NCBI GenBank assembly: GCA_012064415.1
Contig: SSNU01000150.1
Coordinates: 1 to 64,000, forward strand
Reading direction: 5' to 3'
Source of the DNA: Gyrodactylus bullatarudis
Taxonomy: Eukaryota > Platyhelminthes > Monogenea > Gyrodactylidea > Gyrodactylidae
DNA: 64,000 nt
In this document: in pieces, positions 31,833-42,307 of the stretch
Numbering within the stretch: the stretch's first letter is position 1
How the letters are laid out: every line of letters starts with the position of its first letter
Translations under genes and position numbers: made by a program
The notes under the pieces: model-generated
What the model was told of the DNA's origin: nothing
Databases searched by the model: none
Seen by the model: only the letters and a program-made list of their open reading frames with translations

Positions 31833-32774
31833 TATGCCAGAACCACACAAACCTAATTTGAAAATCTTGTGAACCTAAATTATAAATAATAAATATTTAA
31901 TTGAAAAATACTGATCCGACTTCATTATTTTGAGAGTTTTTTCTAATGGGCTTATTTAGACCCCAAATGTCATACTTGTTATTTTTATCTAATGTCGTGC
32001 TAGGGTTTAATCTTTTGTCATCAAAATTTCTGATTTTTATAAAAAATTTTCACGATGAAATGTTTAGGAGTACTAATACTTAATTTTAAAAAAAGTACAA
32101 AAAGTTTTGTGAAAAAAATTTAGTACCAGCTATCTAGAATTGAATGAACAGATTTTTCTTCGGGTTAATTCCAAAAATGATCCCAAGAAATTTTTTTTCC
32201 AAAAATCACCCTAAAGGAAATTTTTTTCCAATATTCACCCCAAAAATTTTTTTTAATAATAAGAAATAATTCAATTTAATTTAATAACTTCTCTACTCTT
32301 TCTTTCAGCACTTGATATTTTACGGCTTTTGCATGGTCTTCCATATTTTTAACCTTCAAGTTACGATTCCATCGGATTTTCGACGTCACGGAGCATGATA
32401 ATCTCCGAGTAAGCTGCTTTCAAGGAGATTATTTTGTATTCATATGGGGCATACTTTTTAAAAACAACTTTTTTAGCCAAGGCATATAGATTTTAATAGG
32501 GATATTCATTATTTTTTGCAAACTACAAGGACATTGGAGTTTGGTGAAGTTAACAACTCTTCTTATTTCACTATTTTGTTCATGAGAAACAAGAAATAAA
32601 TCTTCTTTAAGGATAGCAAAAGTTTTAAAGAACCTAGATACGTTTTTCAGGCCCTAGTTATAGCCTATAGCGCATTACAAAAATCTCAATCACATGGATC
32701 TAATTTTCATTCAAGTCAAAATGACACACACCTAATGTTAGAAAATACTAGAGAATTCATTAAAAAGAATTTGA
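31833..32774. other. Upstream flank of DEG/ENaC gene 2 with repeat
   Basis: 32170-32360 resembles 18605-18770 (successive 'gatccc/gaccc...tttcc' units, then 'gcatggtcttccat'). It probably derives from the same TIR family as the intronic element of gene 1. The gene 2 promoter should lie near 32700. Confidence 0.5.
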
Positions 32775-35700
32775 ATGATAAAACTTAGAGCATTCAATAG
32801 GGAGAGACCGAAACGTAAATGGCTGAGAAGATTGCCAAAGACTCTAAAGACTAATCTGAATGAGGCCAAATTATCCTCTCTTAAAATGTTGCAATTTAGT
32901 GCCTTCCTTCGTCATGCTATGCAGAAGCCAAGGTATCTATTCATTATTTGGCTAACATTTTATGCAATATCCCTAATAATATTATTCTCTATTATGTCAC
33001 CGACAATCTTGAATTTCTTCTACAAGACCTCCGTTATGAAAATTCGGACAGCATGGGAAAGAGTCTACTTTCCTGATTTAACAATTTGTCCGACAATGCG
33101 GAAACTAACTAATCTCGATATTCGTAATAATTCCCAAGAAGATGTTTTTGTTGTGAAGGAACTTTATGAAAAAATAAAGAATAACATTTCAAAGGATTTT
33201 CCTATGGACTCATCCTACGTTGAACATCCCATATTCGGATATTGTCTAACATTTGGGACCAAATCAAAAGTATTCTTGGCACAAAATCAATATTTGGATC
33301 TACATTTTCACCTTGATTTGAATATTTTTTCAAATACAACAACTCACTTACTATCTGAAGTAAGTTATTTTAACCATTTTTTCATTTGATGGTCTTCCCA
33401 TCGATAGCCTCTTCGTTTCATCACCTCGATTTAAATTTACACAGTTTATCTTGACTAAAGCGACAATACATCTTATAAAATGTAGAGACCTGTCAACCAA
33501 AAATTACCCTCTTGCCTTTGCCCCTTTTAAATTTAGTTTTCGAAATCATCTATCTGTATTGTCTAATCCGCTTCGGATCTAGATTTTGGTCTAGAAAAAA
33601 GGTACATATCGATATGATTGAATTTTGAGTATTTCAACATCATCCCTTCAAATTTCGCTCCAAAATATTTTTTTAATCCTTCTGTGATAAGTTAAACAAA
33701 ATTATGGAAATTCACAAATAAACTATGTTTCTTGATCAATCAGAATTGTTATATTATTGAAAAATAATAGAAATTTCATTCCTAATAGGGATACTAGCAA
33801 AATCAAGAGTAGGGGTAGATATATTTTCAAAATCAAGTGGATAGATTCTCACTTTCAACTTGAAAGTTTCAAGAGGCGATATTTTCACTTTTAAGAGTAG
33901 TTTAAAATTTATAAAAAATCTCTACAATTGCTCTAATTTTTTTTGTGACAATTCACCTGCGGGGTTTGAAAGCTTTCTTATTTCAATAAATAAATTTTCT
34001 GACTTCATTACAGCTATGGTTCTGAAAAGCAGTTGAATAAAAACATCCATCAGATCTTTTTTTGAAACAAGCAGAAAAAGAGCATTCAAGATCAACACAT
34101 TTAACTTTGTGATATGATGAGCTTGTTTTGTAGGACCTCTTTTATTCTACTGACAAATCAATCTTCGAGGAATTCCTCTGCTCTCGAAGCGTCTGTTTAT
34201 TTCAATTGCTGGCATAAATCAAAGTCTTGGAAGTTTAAATCTTAATGATAGTAATGAATGGTATGTACTAAAGTACTTGATTATGAATATATCTCCACCC
34301 CTATATATCTAATACCCCTTTTTAATAAAGGAAAATAAATTTATTCAGATTCAAATCAGTTCTGCAACGCCTCTAAGAAATCATCTGAATAAAAATTAAA
34401 ATTAATTTTTAACTTGAAAATCTCGTTTATTGTTTTTTCTTTGAACCTTGGAAAAGGTGTTTTTAAGACTGGGTTTCTCCTGAAATCGTAATAAAAGTCA
34501 ATTTTGGTTTCATCCTAAAAAGAAAATGGTTATTCTGTCCTATGTCTTGAAGGTGTTGAATTGTTTATTTTATCTTTATACTTACAGGACAGTGAGGAAA
34601 ATGAATACTTTGTTCAAGTTCACGATCGTGGTAATATTCCAATGAATATGTTGAAAAATAAGATGCACGTTATTAGAGTAAGACCGAAAACGTATACCGA
34701 AATTGAATTCGTCAGTCGGCAATATAGATTTGATAAAAAATCATCAACTTCTTGTGTCACGGATACATATGATCTACAGTTAGTTATATATGCATATGTT
34801 AGAGTTAATCTTTTTACTCTTAATTTATAATTTTTACAAAAATCTCATTCTTTCATCAAGGTATAAAAATTTTCACTGATTTATGAAAAAATTTCTCCCT
34901 TCTTTCCTGGTCTACTGGTGATCTTGAGAATTAACATTTGATTCCTCTCACAACTTGAAATTAAAAATATTTTCAACTCAAATTTAAAAGAATGTAAAAT
35001 TCGCACCAGTTCGAAATTTAAAAATGTCTCCAAATTTTTCCAAAACCATTTTTTCGATTTTTTTGAATCGGTTACCAAAATGTCTTTAGAAAATTTTGAT
35101 ACCTTTGCCATCAGGAGATTTTTGTAAAAATTCACGAATCTATCAAGAATAGCTGTATATGATTTGAAATTGAAGCTAATATTTTTATTGATGTCGTAAG
35201 AAACCTTGTTTTGGTGATGTCAAAGTCCAAATGAATGAAAAAACATGTCTTGAACGTTACAAGTATAGTCAAGTAATTAAGAAATGCCGTTGTCTCTATC
35301 CAGATAGTCTAAATTTCAAGCTTAGCAATGACACCGAAGAGGCAATCAAGAATTTGGAATATTGTCAAAATTATCCCATAACAAAGTCAGTCTACAACCT
35401 GTATGATAAGTGCCTGGATGAAATGAGGAATTTGGATGATGACAGTTTCAAGTTGAGATTAATGAAGAAATCAAAACTTGCTCACTTTGATCGTGAGAAA
35501 ATTCGAACAGATTTTTTGAAAATCTGCAAAAGACCCTGTGAAATGGTTAGTTGACAAGAAACCTTTTTTTAACCATTTAAGAGCCAGATAATTTTTTTCA
35601 AGGTACATCGCTGAGATTGAAAATTTAGCAGGGTTTTAGAATACAATGATAACGAAATATGCAATTTTTTCAAAAACCAACCTTTAGTTTAGGAATTATC

Positions 35701-37184
35701 GGCCAAAAATGACCATTTTTCGATCCTGAAAATGGCAATTTTTTTCATTTCAAGAGATGAATTTAAGGTGATCACATTTTCGAATTCTACGGGTATGGTT
35801 TCTCGATAAAAGTTTCTTTCTTGTTTCTAGGAAATTTTTATATTTTTTCAAAAACGAGTCATTTTCAAATTATCATTATGTTTTAAATGTACACAGATGT
35901 CCAATAAATTTTTACTTTCTTTAAAGAGATATTAATAATAATTATTATTATTGTGTAATTACACAATGTTATCACTAGGTGTCAAACCCCTTCTAATATT
36001 AGTTATGAGGTAATTAATGAAGAAAATTGAATATAAGAGCAATGGAAACCATAAATAGATAAAATCTGTTAATAAATACAGGAATGATAGGAATAACCGC
36101 ACAGTCTGTTTAACCTTGAAATGACCTTGAATCCTATTGGCTAGAATATAACGATAATAGAAAAAGTACCAATTCAAATATTTTATACTTAAAAATATGT
36201 TTTCAGGTGAAAAAATTAACAGAACTGTAATTTTTAAAGGAAATTTTTATCTAATTTTTTACAGCTTGATAATATCCATCGAATAGTGGAATCATAATTT
36301 GGTTACTACGATTTGAAAAAATGCAATTGTAATTTGCAATTTTGTAAATTTATACACCTTCTTTCTAATTATAATAACACGTTATTGATGCAAATTAATA
36401 TACTCTAATAATAAATCACTTGCAGAAAAATGATTGATCTTCCAAATACCGAAAAAACTGTACATTTATTGAATATTTTAATAAAGTTATTGTGTTATGT
36501 TTAGACTATATATTTTTGATAGGACTTTACTATCTGATACAACTGTAACATCTCAATAAAATATTGTAGATTAATAAATCATAGTTGATTCGAAAGAATA
36601 TTAGTTCTTATTTTAGACAAGTGGTAAACAAATTATTTTTAATCTCTTTAAAACAGAATTATGGATCAGAAAGGGACAATGGCCCCCAGGTTACAATGCC
36701 TACGGAAGGGTTAAGATATATTTGAAAGTAGAGAGCCGATTTGTACCTCTGTACAATTAAATTATAATTTATAATTGTCGTAATATAAAATTTTTTTATA
36801 GTCAAGTTTCAAACTTAGCATGGTTAAGGTGCAACCAATCAGTCAGGCGAATCTCATGCAAATTAGATTAACTCTTGGAAAATCTGAGAATGATTTATGG
36901 GTGAGCCATAAGTAATTTGACCCGGTATCTAATCATATATTAATTTGTCTTTTTTATAGGTGGAGAAGTTGAATGTCCGCTTAATTGATTTTATAGTTCA
37001 ATTTGGTGGATTAACTGGTACTTTCACCGGTCTAAGTATCATAAACATTTCATTCATATTAATCTACTGGATGAAGTTAATGTTCCACTTGATTTATTCC
37101 TTACTATGTTACTTTATTGACACTTGTGTCTGTGGATATAATAGGGCTCGAGAATACAAAAGTTCACACGGCCGTAATTATTAG
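32775..37184 (+). CDS. DEG/ENaC-family sodium channel, gene 2
   Basis: A complete-looking channel subunit of about 482 residues in five exons: 32775-33359, 34588-34782, about 35201-35545, 36802-36900 and 36960-37184. The lengths sum to a whole frame. TM1 is LFIIWLTFYAISLIILFSIM (about residues 57-76), then YFPDLTICPTMRKL. The extracellular domain has HPIFGYCLTFG, SCVTDTYD, KTCLERYKYSQVIKKCRCLYP and KICKRPCEM. TM2 follows IVQFGGLTGTFTGLS, where GLS is the G-x-S selectivity filter, then IINISFILIYWMKLMF. The short C-terminus is basic. Introns are 1.2 kb, about 0.4 kb, 1.3 kb and 59 nt. The exon 2/3 junction is the weakest call: the best donor there (CTACA|gttagt) is out of phase, so TTA|gttata is used. 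It is paralogous to the gene at 17.3 kb. Ion preference and stimulus are unknown. Confidence 0.88.
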
Positions 37185-38036
37185 CTGAAATTTTTATGAT
37201 TTGTGATATGAATTTCACTGAAAATAAACAAAAATATTGATTATAATGGAGTTATTTTCATTTTAAAATGAAATACAGATACATTAAAATCATCAGCCTC
37301 ATTTCCTAATTTTGAATTAGTGCAAAAATTTCCTAGACAGCTAGCAATAGTCGTTTCTGATTGGTCTATTTCCTAATCTTACTCTTATTCGTTGTTTGAT
37401 TTACTATCATTCTCACCAATTCTGTCCCAGTTCGAACAGTTTCAAAAAAAGATTTGAATTTTTCTCTTTTACTAAAAAAGCAGAAATCGGAGAGATACTA
37501 GCGAGCATAGTCTCTAAACCAGAAGAGGCAGCTCAAAAGTTTGAGATAACCCCTTGTTTGCACATCATTTTGGTCTTTTCAGAATTGTAATGCTAGCTAT
37601 AATAAACATGTTGTGTTCTTATTGGAGCCTGACTCAAGAGCTGTTTTAGGAGGCATGGTTAGGGTACAATTGAATAATTCACATGTATTTAGTTGAACAA
37701 AATAAATAAGATTAGTACAAACTAAATGTGCTCTTATAATCGATAGATCATTTAATGTAGCTAATAGCTTAGCTCCTCGACAAAACATTTTAGAGCAAAA
37801 ATAAGACCTAAGATTCGATAAAGCACAAATTCGAATATTTCTCGAAATCTGAACGCTAAAGAATTTTCAAAATTTTCAGAATCTTTTCAATTTGATTTCA
37901 TGAACATACTACAGAATATTATTGAGTATAAATTGCTAGACTCTTGATATGCAGTAGAGCGAGTCAAGTATATATTTTTTCCGAACAATGTTTCGGCTGC
38001 AATGCAAATCTGTCCATTCATGAAATTTAAAATCGA
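37185..38036. other. Spacer between DEG/ENaC gene 2 and the LINE insertion
   Basis: No recognisable gene. Short ORFs at 37396-37590 (+) and 37597-37788 (-) lack motifs. Confidence 0.4.
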
Positions 38037-38125
38037 AATTTTTAATTCTCTGATACCCCAAAATCCCATTTTCCCAAACATCTTTAACATATCCCAAATA
38101 AATCGGAATTTTTTTACGAGAATAT
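38037..38125. repeat. 89-bp direct repeat, 3' copy (target-site duplication of LINE)
   Basis: Apparently identical over 89 bp to 39484-39572. It lies directly after the element's A-rich 3' tail (seen as a T run, 38126-38133, on the plus strand). Confidence 0.9.
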
Positions 38126-39483
38126 TTTTTTTTGTTAGAAATAGAAACTATATTGAAAAAAATAATGGTTTACAAAATGATTATTGGATAAATGACAATA
38201 GTAGATCTTGTTTTTGGTTTATAGGCGAGGAAGAAACATAAATCATGAATAAGTTTTTTGATTGCAGTTGAAATAGTGTTGGCAGTATATCTGGAAATAT
38301 TAAATCGAAAATCACCTGGTTAGCTTTACTCAATGAAGATCTGGATATAGGAGAGATTGGGAGTAGTCAATTTTAGATCGGATATGTTTAGTTATACTTT
38401 TTATGCAGTTAAGGTTGTCACAATTTGACAAGTCGTATTTCTCGTTAAGTTTATTATAAGTAGCGAGTAAATAGTTATTCTCATAATTAGTATTTCTCAG
38501 ATTATAGGATCGTTCAATTTTAATTGAAGATTCAGAGAATTTTTTTATGATGAATGCGTAACGGCGGACCCATAAGGGATTGAGGCCAGACGCCGAGATG
38601 CGAGCATTGTATGAACTAAGTTCGGGAAAAAGAGAATAAAGAAATCTACTTTGAATTCTTTCGATTCTTCTGGCTTGGTCATTAGTCAAGTTTATTAATA
38701 AGGGTGAGACGTAGTCAAAGTGTGTGAGCACTAATGACTTGTACGCCTTAATTCTTAAAGACAATGATTTTGAAAATTTAAGAATTGCCATGACCATGGA
38801 GTTTATTTTAGGTAGATTTGAGAAGGGATCAATTTTTAATTTTGAGTTAATACCGAAACCTAGATCAGAAGTGAAGGAGACAATTTCTCCAGGAAGTAGA
38901 AGAGATTCATTGAGGGTTGCAGGGAGGCCCGATGGGAGCATTATTTTGCATTTATCTCTATTTATATAGAGCCCCATGGTCTCGAGTGAATCTTTAAGAA
39001 GGGAGAAGTTGTGATTGATTTTTATAATATCAAGGGAATTTTTCACCTTGAAGACGAATTTTAAATCGTCTGCGAATTTGAAGAGGGCACCCTCAGTACC
39101 TTCTGGGAGCTGGATATCAGCGAAGCAAATATTGAAGAGAAGGGGACCGATAGAGGAACCTTGGGGAACGCCCGAGTTGATGCGTTCTAGACTACTGGTA
39201 GTGTTATTAAACTCTACATGTTGAACTCTATTACAGAGAAAAAACATAATAAGGTTAATAATATAGGGGTCAATATTATAATGTATAAGTTTTTGTTTTA
39301 TGAAAGAGAATTTGAGTTTGTCGAAGGCCTTTGAGATATCGAGGTAATGGATGATGATGTAGAAATCCGATTTTAAAAGGGGAATGGAATAGTTCATGAA
39401 AGCCAACATGTTACTTGACGTATTTTTCCCAGGTAAAAAGCCATGTTGAGATTTGTCAGGAAACGGTTTAGGTAAACTGTTGG
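38126..39483 (-). mobile_element. 5'-truncated jockey/CR1-like LINE
   Basis: Non-LTR retrotransposon of 1358 bp, with a coding part from 39483 to 38330. It begins inside the RT: SLPKPFPDKSQHGFLPGKNTSSNM, DISKAFDKL, GVPQGSSIGPLLFNICFADI, the catalytic FADDLKF, then the long post-RT region (RIKAYKSLVLTHFDYVSPLL, GLNPLWVRRYAFIIKKF) ending YSQSLLYPDLH. The reading frame is open across the RT, so it is young. The 3' end is 'ctatttctaac' plus an A run on the minus strand. The endonuclease and N-terminal RT fingers are missing. The first 20 residues of the long ORF come from the flanking duplication, not the element. Two related copies lie at 27605 and 59395. Confidence 0.93.
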
Positions 39484-39572
39484 AATTTTTAATTCTCTGA
39501 TACCCCAAAATCCCATTTTCCCAAACATCTTTAACATATCCCAAATAAATCGGAATTTTTTTACGAGAATAT
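39484..39572. repeat. 89-bp direct repeat, 5' copy (target-site duplication of LINE)
   Basis: Runs from 'aatttttaattctctg' to 'acgagaatat', matching 38037-38125 base for base by eye. It joins the truncated 5' end of the LINE at 39483. Confidence 0.9.
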
Positions 39573-39787
39573 GCATTGCAGTCCTGATTAAAAATGCCTT
39601 ACGAGCCTATTTCTATTTAAAATTGCATTAAAACGAGTCAAATTTTAGATTTTAATCGATTGTAGTAGAAAAATTCATTGAAAATAGTTGGCGCTTCAAA
39701 ATTCAAAAATTGGCATTTTCAATTGCAATTTGGGGTATCTAAGCAAAATTTAAAATACATGGTTAAATTTAATTTTGGTACATTTAT

Positions 39788-40528
39788 TCAAAGATATTTT
39801 TCGAGGAAATTCTTATTCCTTTCAGTTGTAGCTAAAACAGTGAATCTATTTGATGTATACATATCTGTAACTGAGTTGGAAACAATTGCAAAAACTTGGT
39901 TTTCAAGCATTGCAGGGCCACCATCATCACCTTTGGAAAGGTGATGTTGAGCCTCGGAGCCACTCTCAACGCACACAGCATCACTGGCTCTAACTTCCAC
40001 AGGACATTTGACGGTTTTGTACTGAGCGGTATTGAGCTTACCACTGTTGAAAAAATTATCCTTAATCTTTAATTCAATACCAAATCCGTAAATGGTTACC
40101 ATTACACCCATATTGAGAGGTTTTTCCAAAGAAACTTGGACTTTTTCAGCTCCAAAACTCTTCACTAAATCTTTTTCAACGCCAACAAGGGCCATATCCT
40201 GAGTAAGATCTCTGAATTCTCTACGATTCCAATGATAACAGTCTTGCTTATAATCATTAGTGACGTGTTTCTCTTTGATCTCAAATGAAATTTGATTGGT
40301 CGACATTTTATTTTCATTAAATGTTACCTTCTTAACAGCATCCTTTCGGCAAATACAATGAGCGGCTGTGAGAATGAGCTTATTACTAATAACGGATCCA
40401 GTGCATATGGAGCTGTCGCCTGTTAGTAAGACAATAAACTTGTGCTCTGTCATGTCAGTGACAAATTTTCCATTCTCGATAGAGAGCACAAACGTTAGTC
40501 CCAATGTTATTAATAGAATGAGTAGCAT
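39788..40528 (-). CDS. Secreted serine protease homologue, catalytic Ser replaced by Asp
   Basis: A single-exon, 246-residue chymotrypsin-fold (S1) protein. The signal peptide is MLLILLITLGLTFVLS. The His motif is LTAAHC with H57, and the Asp motif is TQDMALVGV with D111. The Ser motif GDSGGP is instead KGDDGGPA, so D202 sits where the nucleophile should be. The activation-site IVGG is not evident, and the usual S-W-G before the C-terminal helix reads NSVTD. Cysteines around C42/C58 and C175/C186 are kept, so the fold is probably intact while proteolysis is not expected. Similar inactive homologues occur in arthropod immunity and in mite gut secretions. Function here is unknown. It has no close partner gene. 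Confidence 0.92.
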   Translation of the reverse strand: MLLILLITLGLTFVLSIENGKFVTDMTEHKFIVLLTGDSSICTGSVISNKLILTAAHCICRKDAVKKVTFNENKMSTNQISFEIKEKHVTNDYKQDCYHWNRREFRDLTQDMALVGVEKDLVKSFGAEKVQVSLEKPLNMGVMVTIYGFGIELKIKDNFFNSGKLNTAQYKTVKCPVEVRASDAVCVESGSEAQHHLSKGDDGGPAMLENQVFAIVSNSVTDMYTSNRFTVLATTERNKNFLEKYL

Positions 40529-40734
40529 ATTTGAGTAAATGAACTTAGTTTTCAGAATTTATACACAATATCTTGGTTATTGATTTTTAGACGAAAAATT
40601 CGGACACGTTTTGTTATAAAAAGTTGAAACTATGTTGCAAAAACCTCATAGGATTGGTCAGAAATTTATTTTGTAAGTATTTTAATAAGATAGGCTTTAT
40701 TAAAACTTAGGTCAATATTAGGATTCTCATCCGT

Positions 40735-41290
40735 AGTCATCCAAACGTTTCGACGGTGATTGTCTTCACACGCCTTCTTCAGTGGTACGACAAGTATGTC
40801 AAAAACAAAATACTATTTATGTACTTTCATGATCCCATACCTATCAGTTTTGTCCAATCAGATTAAAGAATAGAATAATAATAAAGTATTGATAATCAGA
40901 AAATAATCGAGTTATAATTTTTCATCAGATTTAATTTAACTTCCTTCTTTTACCAAAAAGCTGAATCCAACACTGCTCAATGTTCGCTTCACCAACATTT
41001 CCATTAAAAGTATCATTATTGTCAATTTCTAGAGCTTCATTAATTAACTTCTTTCTAAAGTTATTTTGTACACCAAGAATTTTAACCTCCTCAATATTGA
41101 TTTCATGCCCATTATTGTTGAGAACATGTTTAAAAACATGCGACTCATTATCATTTCTTAAAATACTGTTTTTATGTTCTTTAATTCTTGTCTTGAAATT
41201 TCTACCAGTTTGACCAATATAACTTTTATCACTAGGTACACTTCAACTTATAAATACCACAGGCCTCAAAAATGTTATTTATCATTTTTG
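40735..41290 (-). pseudogene. Third Penelope-like remnant: GIY-YIG domain and 3' tail
   Basis: Minus-strand reading gives CGIYKLKC, then after a frame shift near 41240 SDKSYIGQTGRNFKTRIKEHKNS and VLNNNGHEINIEEVKILG. It ends QLFGKRRKLN with the stop at 40931. GIY and YIG motifs are both visible, but no RT remains. The downstream tail (40740-40800) is likely element 3' UTR. This GIY-YIG differs from the two other Penelope copies, so it is a third subfamily. Confidence 0.8.
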
Positions 41291-41394
41291 GAAATTTTAT
41301 CAAGAAGACTTATATTATAAATAAGACCCATATGGAAATTACAGTCTTTTTAGACAATTAACCTACTAGCAAAGTGTGGTACATCATAGCCAGG

Positions 41395-42026
41395 ATTAAG
41401 GAAGAGGTTTTTAATAAATTTTATTCACAAAAAACATTAAAAATCAAACCTTAGACACTAAAAATATCATTATTTTAGAACATAGCCCACTTAATATTTT
41501 GTTATCTAAAATTTATAAAGATATAACTTTAGGGTTGTTTTTAAAAATAATATAAGTCTTTTTAGATAATTAACCTACTAGCAAAGTGTGGTCACTGGTG
41601 AACTCTAACTTGATGGAGATTGTCTTCTCACACTTAGATGTTAGAAATTCGGATAAGCAAGTGTCAATTCCATAAGAGAGTCGAATAAGGCCAGAACACC
41701 GTTCATCTCCTATTACTCCCATAGTATTGACACCACCTACACACTGGTTATCCGAATTTCTAACATCTAGGTGTGAGAAGACAATCTCCATCAAGTTAGA
41801 GTTCACATGGATATAGTAATTACCAGTGACCACACTTTGCTAGTAGGTTAATTGTCTAAAAAGACTTATATTATTTTTAAAAACAACCCTAAAGTTATAT
41901 CTTTATAAATTTTAGATAACAAAATATTAAGTGGGCTATGTTCTAAAATAATGATATTTTTAGTGTCTAAGGTTTGATTTTTAATGTTTTTTGTGAATAA
42001 AATTTATCAAAAACCTCTTCCTTAAT
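41395..42026. repeat. 632-bp near-perfect palindrome (fold-back) with ~90-nt loop
   Basis: Left arm 41395-41656 is the reverse complement of right arm 41748-42026, apart from a few substitutions and a 15-20-nt insertion near 41810 ('atggatatagtaattaccag'). The segment 'aacctactagcaaagtgtgg' occurs three times: 41360, 41570 and inverted near 41832. The loop and inner arms hold an 87-codon minus-strand ORF with five cysteines (CVGGVNTMGVIGDERCSGLI) that looks protein-like but unassigned. It may be a fold-back transposon, a captured exon or an inverted duplication. Confidence 0.85.
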
Positions 42027-42094
42027 TCAATCGATCATTATTTTGGGATAACTATTTTTATTTAAAATAACTGGAAAAGTAGAAAAAGGATATG

Positions 42095-42250
42095 TTAACA
42101 CCAAATGTACATTTCTCAAAGGTTCATCAGTAGTGTCTCTTTGATAATGATAAAAGTTAAAAGATGAATGAAAATAATAATTTACAAGTTATGAAAGAAA
42201 TAGTAAAAGTTGAAGAAAATTAGAATAAATGTAAGCTGAAAAAACACTAC
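42095..42250 (-). repeat. 3'-UTR fragment of the second Penelope-like subfamily
   Basis: Matches 29545-29700 in the same orientation ('aaatgtacatttct', 'ggttcatcagtagtg', 'aataatgataaaagtta', 'agctgaaaaaacac'). It is a severely 5'-truncated copy next to the M60 peptidase 3' end. Confidence 0.8.
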
Positions 42251-42307
42251 TGTTGCTATTTATTGGAGAGTGATTTATTTTGGAGTGATTCTTGAATAAA
42301 ATTAATC

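Noticed and set aside
39394..39576. Extension of the LINE ORF N-terminus (MGYVKDVWENG...)
   Set aside because: This part is translated from the flanking 89-bp duplication, so it is not LINE protein.
41570..41833. Real small secreted protein gene in the palindrome
   Set aside because: The protein-like look is tempting, but half the ORF is one arm of the inverted repeat and no start, signal peptide or splice site supports a gene. Kept only as a finding.
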